Positions 28,464 to 36,193 of a DNA stretch of 51,873 bases are shown in pieces. Position 1 is the stretch's first letter; each line of letters begins with the position of its first letter. Source of the DNA: Chlorobiota bacterium (lineage in GTDB: Bacteria; Bacteroidota; Bacteroidia; Bacteroidales; Marinilabiliaceae); the NCBI GenBank assembly GCA_013153405.1, contig JAADEM010000068.1:1-51873 (forward strand). The letters are read 5' to 3'. The translations under genes were made by a program, and so were the position numbers. The notes below the pieces were generated by a model. That model saw only the letters and a program-made list of their open reading frames with translations. It was not told where the DNA came from and searched no databases.

Positions 28464-30047
28464 TTATCTTGTCAGATCGGGAAGAGCTTTCCCCTCACAA
28501 CCGTTCGGATAACTGATTTGCAGGAAAGAACAGATAGATGGAGCCACATCTGTCATTTCTACAGGTTCGTTATGCAGTTGCCTTGTTATTTTCCATCCGT
28601 AAAAAATTAACGGAACCCGCTCTTCTACCCATTTTCTTGAAACCAGGCGGCCATCGGGAAGCTCTTCTCTCCAGCCGGGAGCCAGTGCTATAAGGATGTC
28701 TCCCGAGCGTTTGGGGTGATATATTAGTTTCAGGTTTTGCATTGCCGGCAGGTTCATTGAAGCTGCAATAACATCAGAGGCTGGCAATGCATATGCAATA
28801 CCCGATATTTGTTCAAGAAAGGCTGCAGCTTCCTGCTCAATTTTATTTATGGAAAGATTTGATTTCTCCAGTAAATCGTGGTTCATGTAAAACTGCCCGT
28901 CGTAATATGTTTTCACCCATTTTCCCTGACCATGAATAGCCATAAGATAAAGATTTAACAATGCTGCAGCTTTTTTTCCGTTGAAAATACCTTTATCGTA
29001 CTTCTGCTGTGATGATACATACTTGCCGGGAGTGGTTATGCCTGATGTCACAATCAGGACATTCTCCAGTCCTATTTCTTTATCGATATATTTTAAAAGT
29101 CCTTTTATTTCCAGATCAAGCCGTAAAAGAAGGTCTTCGTCTACCGGGTCGAAATGATCATTTCCGCTGCTTAACGGAGATGATGTGATGAAATTTATTG
29201 TAAGAATATCAGGAATGTTATCATTCCCGAATTTTTCATTTACAATAAGTGATTGGGCAAAATCCCGAACCAGTTTATTTCCAAAAGGAGAGCCGGCAAC
29301 GGGAGCATACGGTTCTTTTCCTTTTGATTTATCCAGCTCAAAAAGAAAGGTGTAGTTGTCTTTAAGCTGGTTCCTGAAGAAGGTGAACTTATGGTATTCG
29401 GTAATGTCTAATAACGGACCCCACTGGCGTTCTGAATACATGTCGGCAATGTTTTTCCCATTGAATTCATTAATCCAGTCCGGAAGTTTATGCACTGATG
29501 TGTCACGGGGAGAGATGAAATCCCCGGTTTTTTTATCAAACCAGAAAGCATTAGTAACGTCATTGCCTAATGACCAGATAAGTTTACCGGGTGAAAAACC
29601 CACTGCTGCTATTTTTGCAGAATCTCCGTAAACACGTCTTAACTCATCCGCAATTCCGGAAGCCAGTATTTTTTTTGCTGATATCCTGCCTGTGTCATCA
29701 GAAATGGCATAGATACTTTTATCTTTGAATTGTTCGAACCATTTGTCGGATATTATGCCGTGTGTTGATGGATATGAACCTGTGTAAAGTGTTGATACAT
29801 ATGTGCCGTCGAAATGGCTGCCCGATGGATATTCTGCACTCCTGAAGTATGCCCCACCACTGATGAGTTTATTGAACCCGCCATCTGAAAGTTTGTCGCG
29901 AATAATGAAAAGTTGTTCTGAACTTAGTTCATCGAGCATGAGAAAAAGGACCATTTTGGGTCTGGACGATGGAATATGCTTCTGGGCAAGGCCCCCTGAT
30001 AATCCGGAGAAAATCAGAATGAACGTAAGTGAAAATATCTTTATCAT
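28464..30047 (-). CDS. Alkaline-phosphatase-superfamily protein lacking catalytic residues
   Basis: A 527-residue exported protein (signal peptide ending near GLAQ) with the overall layout of PafA-type alkaline phosphatases. It has VLFLMLDEL, LYTGSYPSTHGIISDKWF, AFWFDKKTGDFIS, WINEFN, LLLRLD and VPLIFYGW. Compared with PafA as I remember it, only the first metal-binding Asp (about residue 39) is recognisable. The PT.T nucleophile segment reads EYPSGSHFDGTYVSTLYTG, the KDR loop reads SPGK, the D..GH metal segment reads SSPLSSGNDHF, the ADHG metal motif reads TSGITTP, and the last His before PLLFYGW is Glu/Arg. It is probably a non-enzymatic binding protein. The start at ATG 30045-30047 replaces a TTG two codons upstream. 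Confidence 0.75.
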   Translation of the reverse strand: MIKIFSLTFILIFSGLSGGLAQKHIPSSRPKMVLFLMLDELSSEQLFIIRDKLSDGGFNKLISGGAYFRSAEYPSGSHFDGTYVSTLYTGSYPSTHGIISDKWFEQFKDKSIYAISDDTGRISAKKILASGIADELRRVYGDSAKIAAVGFSPGKLIWSLGNDVTNAFWFDKKTGDFISPRDTSVHKLPDWINEFNGKNIADMYSERQWGPLLDITEYHKFTFFRNQLKDNYTFLFELDKSKGKEPYAPVAGSPFGNKLVRDFAQSLIVNEKFGNDNIPDILTINFITSSPLSSGNDHFDPVDEDLLLRLDLEIKGLLKYIDKEIGLENVLIVTSGITTPGKYVSSQQKYDKGIFNGKKAAALLNLYLMAIHGQGKWVKTYYDGQFYMNHDLLEKSNLSINKIEQEAAAFLEQISGIAYALPASDVIAASMNLPAMQNLKLIYHPKRSGDILIALAPGWREELPDGRLVSRKWVEERVPLIFYGWKITRQLHNEPVEMTDVAPSICSFLQISYPNGCEGKALPDLTR

Positions 30048-30224
30048 AACCAACTGTTCGTTTGTTGGAGCAAATATAATATTACACCCTGTTAAATGCT
30101 GAATATGGTAAATTATTTTTCTGATTATTTGTTGAATAACCTTAAAGATAACAGGAAATGCAGAGTTGACATGGTAAATTATGCCGACTGAAATAAGGGC
30201 AGGGGTGGTTTTGTGAAATGTACT

Positions 30225-30581
30225 TTACATAGTTATTTTTGAGTGGTTATACATTACAACATTAACATCTTCGGTGTAAACAATACCTCCTGCTCCGGCT
30301 TTCTTGATAAGTTTAGATACAATTTCGGAAAAATCCGATATTCGTTCTTCTTTATCTATCATCTCAATTATAATTGGGGAATCCTCAGAAACAGAGAATA
30401 CTTTTACATGATTTATCAGACTGTCGGCACCATACGACATAATACCTCTGGTAATGGTGGTTCCGGCTATTCTGTATTTTTTTGCAGCAATAAGCAAAGC
30501 TTCGTACAGAGGACGTTGATACAGTATGTCATTCTCTCCGATTATGACCTTAAGTTTTTTTCCGGGTCCTTCTAAATTCAT
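30225..30581 (-). CDS. DUF190 family protein
   Basis: A 118-residue cytosolic protein with the DUF190 pattern: KLKVIIGENDILYQRPLYEALLIAAKKYRIAGTTITRGIMSYG at residues 9-51, then PIIIEMIDKEERI and a C-terminal GGIVYTEDVNVVMY. The fold resembles PII signalling proteins (ferredoxin-like). DUF190 genes often neighbour the fluoride exporter crcB, but none is here. The function is unknown. It is monocistronic, between the phosphatase-like gene and the divergent EF-G2 gene. The 170 bases after it are AT-rich and hold nothing recognisable. Confidence 0.85.
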   Translation of the reverse strand: MNLEGPGKKLKVIIGENDILYQRPLYEALLIAAKKYRIAGTTITRGIMSYGADSLINHVKVFSVSEDSPIIIEMIDKEERISDFSEIVSKLIKKAGAGGIVYTEDVNVVMYNHSKITM

Positions 30582-30718
30582 ATTATCAGGTTTAGGTTAA
30601 AATTACAGTTCAAATTAAGGATATTTAATCATAAAATCAACTGTTATGGTAGTTGTGACAACAAAAATATGTTACTCATAAAATACTAAATATCAACCCT
30701 CAATTTAACAGACTTTTA

Positions 30719-30749
30719 CTTGTATGTTATCTAAATATTACTAATTTTG
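30719..30749 (+). promoter_or_regulatory. Bacteroidota-type promoter for the EF-G2 gene
   Basis: CTTG (30719-30722), a 19-base spacer and TAATTTTG (30742-30749) match the consensus except for the first base of the -33 box. The start would be near 30755, about 40 bases before the ATG. Confidence 0.65.
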
Positions 30750-30795
30750 ACATCACTCATTTTACCAAATATTATTAACTTAAAAATTTCATTAT

Positions 30796-32955
30796 ATGAA
30801 AATCTATAATGCAGATGAAATTAAAAATATAGCACTTCTTGGAAGCGCCGGCTCGGGTAAAACCACCCTTGCCGAGTGTATGCTTTATGAGGGTGGTGTT
30901 ATTAAGAGAAGAGGGGATGTGGAAAACCATAGTACGGTTTCCGACTATCATCCCGTGGAACACGAGTACGGCTATTCCGTGTTTTCATCGGTAATGTATA
31001 CCGAATGGCAAGGTAAAAAAATAAACTTTATTGACTGCCCCGGTTCCGATGATTTTATTAACGGAACCATAACTTCCTTGAATGTTACAGATACTGCGCT
31101 GATGGTGGTTAATTCCACACAGGGAGTCGAGGTGGGAACAGAAAATCAGTTCAGATACACCGAGGAGTATAATAAGCCGGTTATTTTTGTAGTTAATCAT
31201 CTTGATCACGAAAAATCAAATTTTGAGCAGACGCTGGAATCAATGATTGAGACTTTCGGGAAGAAAGTGATAGTTGTTCAGTATCCTATAAATGCAGGGC
31301 TTGGTTTCAATGCTGTGGTTGATGTACTTAAGATGAAGATGTATAAGTGGGGACCTGACGGAGGAGAGCCGGAGATACTTGATATTCCTGCAGAGGAGAA
31401 GGATAAAGCTGATGAATTGCATAATGCTTTGGTCGAGGCTGCTGCCGAAAATGATGAAGACCTGATGGAACTGTTCTTTGAAGAGGGATCGCTGAATGAG
31501 GATCAGATGCGCCAGGGTATTAAGAAAGGATTGATTCAACGTGACCTGTTCCCAGTATTTTGCGTGGCTGCAAAGAAAGATATGGGAGTTCGTCGTCTGA
31601 TGGAATTTCTTGGAAATATTGTTCCTTTTGTGTCAGAAATGCCGGCACCAAAGACTGTAGACGGAAAAGAAGTAAAAGTTGATCCTAACGGTTGTGCTTC
31701 ATTGTTTGTTTTTAAAACAAGTATTGAGCCGCATCTCGGAGAGGTTTCTTTCTTTAAGGTTATGTCAGGTAAAGTAAAAGAGGGAGATGACCTTATAAAT
31801 ATGAACCGTGAGGCTAAAGAGAGATTATCGCAACTTTTCTGTGTGGCAGGTAATGTAAGAACAAAGGTAAGTGAATTGGTTGCAGGTGATATAGGAGCAA
31901 CAGTCAAGCTTAAAGAGACACATACAAACCATACTCTGAATGAGAAAGGTTGTGATTATATTTTTGAACCAATAAAGTATCCGGATCCGAAATATCGCAC
32001 CGCTATAAAAGCCGTGAATGAGAGTGATGAAGAGAAGTTGGGCGAAGCTTTGCAAAAAATGCACGAAGAGGATCCTACTATTATTGTTGAGTATTCGAAA
32101 GAACTTAAGCAGGTGCTTGTTCATGGTCAGGGGGAATTCCACCTTAATACTATTAAGTGGAGAATTGAGAATAATGAAAAAATACCGGTTGAGTTCCTTG
32201 AACCAAAAATTCCTTATCGTGAAACTATCACCAAAATTGCCAAGGCTGATTACCGTCATAAAAAGCAGTCGGGAGGCGCCGGTCAGTTTGGTGAGGTTCA
32301 TCTGATAATTGAACCGTATTATGAAGGAATGCCTGACCCTACTGTTTATAAGGTAGATGGACAGGAGCTTAAGCTAAATGTAAGAAATACTGATGTTGTG
32401 GATCTTGAATGGGGTGGAAAGTTAATTTTCTACAACTGTATTGTTGGAGGTTCTATCGACAGTCGTTTCATGCCTGCAATACTTAAAGGTATAATGGAGC
32501 GGATGGAGGAAGGTCCTTTGACAGGTTCTTATGCCCGTGATATCAGGGTAGCTGTTTATGATGGAAAGATGCACCCGGTTGATTCAAACGAGATATCATT
32601 TAAGCTTGCCGGACGTAATGCTTTTAGTACTGCATTTAAAAATGCAGGGCCTAAGATTCTGGAGCCTATTTATGATGTTGAGGTAAAAGTGCCGAGCGAC
32701 AGAATGGGTGATGTAATGAGTGACCTGCAGGGACGACGTGCAATTATTGAGGGAATGTCGAGCGAAAAAGGCTTTGAGGTCATAAAGGCCAAGGTGCCTC
32801 TTAAGGAGATGAATAAATATTCAACAGCGTTGAGTAGTATCACCGGAGGACGGGCATTCTATACAATGAAGTTTGCAAAGTATGATAAAGTTCCACCTGA
32901 AATTCAGGATCAGCTGCTTAAAGAGTACGAAAAGCAACAAGCTGAAGATAATTAA
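30796..32955 (+). CDS. Elongation factor G paralogue (EF-G2 type)
   Basis: A 719-residue translational GTPase-like protein with all five EF-G domains: the P-loop GSAGSGKT (residues 16-23), domain II, domain III, domain IV around HKKQSGGAGQFGEVHLIIEP, and a C-terminal domain V ending RAFYTMKFAKYDKVP. Key residues differ from housekeeping EF-G. Switch I has EHEYGYSV where ERERGITI is expected. The G3 motif is DCPGSDDF, with Ser84 in place of the catalytic His of DTPGHVDF. NKxD is NHLD. This pattern agrees with the Bacteroides EF-G2 that translocates with little GTP hydrolysis and supports growth under starvation (established for B. thetaiotaomicron). Own promoter and strong terminator; monocistronic. 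Confidence 0.88.
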   Translation: MKIYNADEIKNIALLGSAGSGKTTLAECMLYEGGVIKRRGDVENHSTVSDYHPVEHEYGYSVFSSVMYTEWQGKKINFIDCPGSDDFINGTITSLNVTDTALMVVNSTQGVEVGTENQFRYTEEYNKPVIFVVNHLDHEKSNFEQTLESMIETFGKKVIVVQYPINAGLGFNAVVDVLKMKMYKWGPDGGEPEILDIPAEEKDKADELHNALVEAAAENDEDLMELFFEEGSLNEDQMRQGIKKGLIQRDLFPVFCVAAKKDMGVRRLMEFLGNIVPFVSEMPAPKTVDGKEVKVDPNGCASLFVFKTSIEPHLGEVSFFKVMSGKVKEGDDLINMNREAKERLSQLFCVAGNVRTKVSELVAGDIGATVKLKETHTNHTLNEKGCDYIFEPIKYPDPKYRTAIKAVNESDEEKLGEALQKMHEEDPTIIVEYSKELKQVLVHGQGEFHLNTIKWRIENNEKIPVEFLEPKIPYRETITKIAKADYRHKKQSGGAGQFGEVHLIIEPYYEGMPDPTVYKVDGQELKLNVRNTDVVDLEWGGKLIFYNCIVGGSIDSRFMPAILKGIMERMEEGPLTGSYARDIRVAVYDGKMHPVDSNEISFKLAGRNAFSTAFKNAGPKILEPIYDVEVKVPSDRMGDVMSDLQGRRAIIEGMSSEKGFEVIKAKVPLKEMNKYSTALSSITGGRAFYTMKFAKYDKVPPEIQDQLLKEYEKQQAEDN

Positions 32956-32960
32956 TACTA

Positions 32961-32992
32961 AAAGGGCTGTCAAACGACAGCCCTTTGTTTTT
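32961..32992 (+). terminator. Intrinsic terminator after the EF-G2 gene
   Basis: AAAGGGCTGTC (32961-32971), loop AAAC, GACAGCCCTTT (32976-32986), then GTTTTTT. An 11-bp perfect stem six bases after the stop codon. Confidence 0.95.
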
Positions 32993-33067
32993 TGAGCAAC
33001 AGCCTGTTTCATATACCTGGTGGTATGGTTTTTGTTGTATTTGCAGAGGTTGTTTAAAGTTGTAGTT

Positions 33068-33544
33068 ATGAAACGGAGTATTATTATCGGGTTGATTTCT
33101 GTTGTGTTTTTTTCATGCGGAATTCAAAACAGAACAACAGAAGCAGGAATGGCTAAAGCAAAAACAGAGACGGAAAATGCCGACAGTACGGAGTATGAAC
33201 TTTTAGTTTTTGATCCTTCATTTGAGACTTTCCTTGCCACCCAGCCATATCCTGAATGGTATTATTCGGATGATTATTACAGGAACCTGAATATTCAATA
33301 TGTTTCAGAGTGGAATTACAGGCATGATAATCCTTTGGTATACGGAAATTTTTATGAAACAAAAATAGACTATAACCCCAATGTTGATTACGGTCTTGAA
33401 TTGAACTACAGATTATATCAGTATTTCAGGTTTATTGAGAAAGAGTATGGAATTGTTCTTATAGCCAATAGAGGTAATTCTGTGTCGAGCGGTAAACAGA
33501 CAGCACAAAATATTAATACGAATCAGGGCAGGGGGAACAACTGA
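33068..33544 (+). CDS. DUF6146 family lipoprotein
   Basis: A 158-residue protein beginning MKRSIIIGLISVVFFSCG; Cys17 in the FFSC lipobox is the likely lipidation site. The mature part has an acidic linker, then the DUF6146 core: YELLVFDPSFETFLATQPYPEWYYSDDYY, YVSEWNYRH and NFYETKIDYNPNVDYGLELNYRLYQYFRFIEKEYGI. A Gln/Asn-rich tail follows. It is common in Bacteroidota and has no known role. I used the ATG at 33068 because an upstream frame start at 33020 would put 16 residues before the lipoprotein signal. It stands alone between a terminator and a palindromic element. Confidence 0.85.
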   Translation: MKRSIIIGLISVVFFSCGIQNRTTEAGMAKAKTETENADSTEYELLVFDPSFETFLATQPYPEWYYSDDYYRNLNIQYVSEWNYRHDNPLVYGNFYETKIDYNPNVDYGLELNYRLYQYFRFIEKEYGIVLIANRGNSVSSGKQTAQNINTNQGRGNN

Positions 33545-33576
33545 TTTCACATTACAGTAAAAAATCATTAGGAGGG

Positions 33577-33670
33577 TGTCCCAAAAGTAAAAAACACGGT
33601 ATTGTGAGGAGGTACAATTTATAATGCCTCAAAGTTGGGGTGAACTTCAGGGATGATGACTTTTGGGACA
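33577..33670. repeat. Terminal-inverted-repeat palindromic element (copy 3)
   Basis: TGTCCCAAAAGT (33577-33588) is a perfect inverted match to ACTTTTGGGACA (33659-33670). The right half carries the same AATGCCTCAAA...GGGGTGAA...GATGAC block as copies 1 and 4. It lies between the convergent genes ending at 33544 (plus) and 33690 (minus), so it may act as a two-way terminator. Confidence 0.8.
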
Positions 33671-33689
33671 TTCTTTTCTATGTATTCCG

Positions 33690-34601
33690 TCAGCGTTTTT
33701 TAATTCCTATTGCCAGAACAGCACCTGAGATGACCAGAAATGCTCCTATGTAAGCCAGATTTGTAAACGGGCTTATTTCTATCCATCTTACATTGAAAAA
33801 TAACATTGTTTCCAGGAGCACAAATGTTATGATCGGGTTCAGAGTTATTATAATACTGATTTTATTTGCTTCTGCATATTTAAAGGCCATGGATAAAGAG
33901 CCGTAGGCCACTATGGTATTTAATCCTAGGGATATCAGCAAAACCCAGATGTACCACGGAAGCGGTTGTGTGAACAAAGAGAAGTCTGCTAGCGGAAGAA
34001 AAATCAAAACAGGCAGGGCATACAAAAATATATTTAGTTGTTGGGTGGGCCATTTTCTTACCAGTAATTTAAATATTACGGCATATCCGGTCCATGCTAC
34101 GGCTGCCGAAAGAGTCCAAGCAACACCGGTATTAAGGCTTGATTGATTAATAATGAACTCTTTTAGCTGTTGTGAATAAAAAAGAAAGAAGCCTGCTCCG
34201 GCAATAATAAAGCCGGCACCTCTCAGTAAAGTGATTTTCTCTTTGAAGAATATGAACCCGACAATTCCCAGTAAAATAGCTCCAGCCTGAATAAGAACCT
34301 GGGTAATGCCGGGACCGGCATAATTTATCCCTTGCATAAAACCAATATAATTATAGCTGATTAAAACGGCAGCAAGAACAAGCAGGCCGGGAGGACGGTA
34401 CAAAATTTTTAAAAACGAAGGCCTGACTATGGCATAATATGTGAAAAGGGAAATAAATGCAATAAAAAATCTGAACCATACAATAGTGTATGGGTCGAAA
34501 TATTTAAGTGCTATTTTAAGAGCTATAGCCAGAACTCCCCATAATAAAGATGTGATTGCAGCAAAGAGCAGCCCTTTTATACTGTTTTTATTTTTTTCCA
34601 T
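33690..34601 (-). CDS. EamA/DMT family transporter
   Basis: A 303-residue inner-membrane protein with ten predicted helices in two EamA repeats. The first opens with LLFAAITSLLWGVLAIALKIALKYFDPYTIVWFRFF. The second opens with NTGVAWTLSAAVAWTGYAVIFKLLVRKWPTQQLNIF. The C-terminal helix pair with AFKYAEANKISIIITLNPIITF is typical of drug/metabolite transporters. Substrate unknown. It is monocistronic. Its start is 191 bases from the divergent fibre-subunit gene at 34792. Confidence 0.88.
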   Translation of the reverse strand: MEKNKNSIKGLLFAAITSLLWGVLAIALKIALKYFDPYTIVWFRFFIAFISLFTYYAIVRPSFLKILYRPPGLLVLAAVLISYNYIGFMQGINYAGPGITQVLIQAGAILLGIVGFIFFKEKITLLRGAGFIIAGAGFFLFYSQQLKEFIINQSSLNTGVAWTLSAAVAWTGYAVIFKLLVRKWPTQQLNIFLYALPVLIFLPLADFSLFTQPLPWYIWVLLISLGLNTIVAYGSLSMAFKYAEANKISIIITLNPIITFVLLETMLFFNVRWIEISPFTNLAYIGAFLVISGAVLAIGIKKR

Positions 34602-34744
34602 AAAACAGAGTAATTGATAAAATTAAATGCAAAGTATGTAAATAAAGATAATTTTAATGTAAGATTACGTGGGTTTTATCCAAAAAAAACACACATACAA
34701 CAATGTTTGTAACTTTATAAGCGAAGCTACCGTAAAAGGACAAG

Positions 34745-34752
34745 TAATTTTG
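34745..34752 (+). promoter_or_regulatory. Candidate -7 element for the fibre-like operon
   Basis: TAATTTTG matches TAnnTTTG and is identical to the gldA and EF-G2 boxes. It lies 40 bases before the ATG at 34792. The -33 region has no TTTG, which suggests weak or activator-dependent use. Confidence 0.4.
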
Positions 34753-34791
34753 AAAAAATTCATTAATTAACTAACTTTATAAAAAAAGAGC

Positions 34792-35493
34792 ATGAAACGT
34801 ATTCTATTTTTATCAATTGCCGTTGCTCTGTTATTTGGAGCCCAGCAAACAACGAAAGCACAACTGTCAGATGAGGAGTATAATTATGTTACAATGGACC
34901 TTAGAGGTATCCTTAACCTTACAATGACAACCAACCCCCAGGTTGACTTTACTTTTAAAACTATACAGGAGTATCAGCATGGTATTACCAGGTTTAATGC
35001 CACACAACTTGAGGTTGATGCCACTCTAGCATGGGACCTTTTTGTGTATGCAAGTACCGATAACTGGATTCAGGTTGAAGCATACTCAACTAACGGTAAC
35101 CCTTGTCTCCCTGCCGAAATTCTTGAACTACAGTCTTCAGTTCAAAGTTATGCTCCAGAAAACATTAACTCATTTACTTCTTTGAAAGGAGCAACAAACT
35201 CAGGTGTTGCAGCCGGAGTTCCGAGTACAGACACTCAGTTTCTGGCCGGTGCAGTAGGTACTGATGCTGCAGCTAACGAATCATTTCCTCCGGGAACAGC
35301 TGCCGGTAATCCTGATACTCATAAATTCAGAATCGACATGAGATTGGTACCCGGTATACCTGCTGAATTCGGAAATTCAACAATAGCTCTTGACAGTAAC
35401 CCGAATCCCGATGCAAACGATAACGGAGAAGCTTACGCACAGGCAGGATACTATTATATTGAAGTTGTATATTCGTTGGTAGAAGATTTGTAG
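34792..35493 (+). CDS. Secreted fibre-subunit-like protein A
   Basis: A 233-residue exported protein (signal peptide residues 1-24, ending TTKAQ). It is a paralogue of the product at 35580: VDFTFKTIQEYQHGITRFNA / LNFDFNTIDKYVNGITILNA, AWDLFVYASTDNW / QWDLYVSATKSEW, KFRIDMRLVPGIP / KFNVDVKIVPGLD, and the closing YYIEVVYSLVEDL / YTLTIEYVLMENL. The beta-rich pattern and an alternating hydrophobic last strand ending at the C-terminus resemble pilin-type subunits. An extra central segment (about residues 125-180) is Ala/Gly/Thr-rich. No T9SS domain or lipobox. Followed by a strong terminator, it may be the major subunit of a surface fibre whose other parts are encoded downstream. I do not recognise the family by name. 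Confidence 0.6.
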   Translation: MKRILFLSIAVALLFGAQQTTKAQLSDEEYNYVTMDLRGILNLTMTTNPQVDFTFKTIQEYQHGITRFNATQLEVDATLAWDLFVYASTDNWIQVEAYSTNGNPCLPAEILELQSSVQSYAPENINSFTSLKGATNSGVAAGVPSTDTQFLAGAVGTDAAANESFPPGTAAGNPDTHKFRIDMRLVPGIPAEFGNSTIALDSNPNPDANDNGEAYAQAGYYYIEVVYSLVEDL

Positions 35494-35518
35494 AAAAAAA
35501 CATGCAATATAAATTCAC

Positions 35519-35552
35519 ACAAAAAGAAGGTTTTTAACCTTCTTTTTGTTAT
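35519..35552 (+). terminator. Strong terminator between subunit genes A and B
   Basis: ACAAAAAGAAGGTT (35519-35532), loop TTT, AACCTTCTTTTTGT (35536-35549), then TATTTT. The 14-bp stem is perfect. Being inside the operon it probably lets only part of the transcripts continue, so subunit A would be made in excess. Confidence 0.85.
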
Positions 35553-35579
35553 TTTAACGCTGTGTTAAACGGTGTAGAA

Positions 35580-36155
35580 ATGAAAGATAAAATAAGCCCG
35601 GGCCTCATTCTTTTCATGTTCTTGTTTCTATTATTCATTCCTCAGGGTGTAAAAAGTCAGTATTTTGAGTTTGAGCTGAAAACAGGCAATGATCTCAATT
35701 TTGATTTTAATACTATTGATAAATATGTAAATGGCATCACAATATTGAATGCCTGTGTTTTAAATGTACGTTCCGACAGCCTGCAGTGGGACTTGTATGT
35801 AAGTGCAACAAAATCAGAATGGGATGTTGAAGAGGAGTATTCAAATATCGGAGAAACTCCGCCTATTGACATTGTTTTTTTAAAATTCCGTAATGCATCC
35901 AGAACACCGCTTATTGATGATTTCTTTCCGTTGCCCGATCCTTCAAATCCGGTTTATCTGATAGGATCCGAAAACAGTAGTGATAGTGCAATTGATTGTC
36001 CGGGTGATGGTACAAACAAGCCGGGTAATTACCTTGATGACCCTTCGTGTTATAAATTCAATGTTGATGTTAAGATTGTTCCGGGACTGGATCCTGTATA
36101 CAAATCGGGTAAATATACTCTTACAATTGAATATGTGCTGATGGAGAATTTATAA
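35580..36155 (+). CDS. Secreted fibre-subunit-like protein B
   Basis: A 191-residue exported protein, paralogous to the product at 34792 (see the shared motifs there). The signal peptide covers residues 1-27 (KISPGLILFMFLFLLFIPQG...KSQ). The core begins YFEFELKTGNDLNFDFN, and the protein ends with the hydrophobic strand YTLTIEYVLMENL. It has two cysteines in the insert region (SAIDCPGD..., DPSCYKF) that could form a disulfide. It is shorter than subunit A because the Ala-rich insert is missing, which may suit a minor or tip subunit. I used the ATG at 35580, six codons inside the longest frame, because it places the signal peptide correctly. The barrel protein starts 38 bases later. Confidence 0.6.
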   Translation: MKDKISPGLILFMFLFLLFIPQGVKSQYFEFELKTGNDLNFDFNTIDKYVNGITILNACVLNVRSDSLQWDLYVSATKSEWDVEEEYSNIGETPPIDIVFLKFRNASRTPLIDDFFPLPDPSNPVYLIGSENSSDSAIDCPGDGTNKPGNYLDDPSCYKFNVDVKIVPGLDPVYKSGKYTLTIEYVLMENL

Positions 36156-36193
36156 ATATGTTTTAAAAACTGTATAAGCCTAAATTCCTCAAT

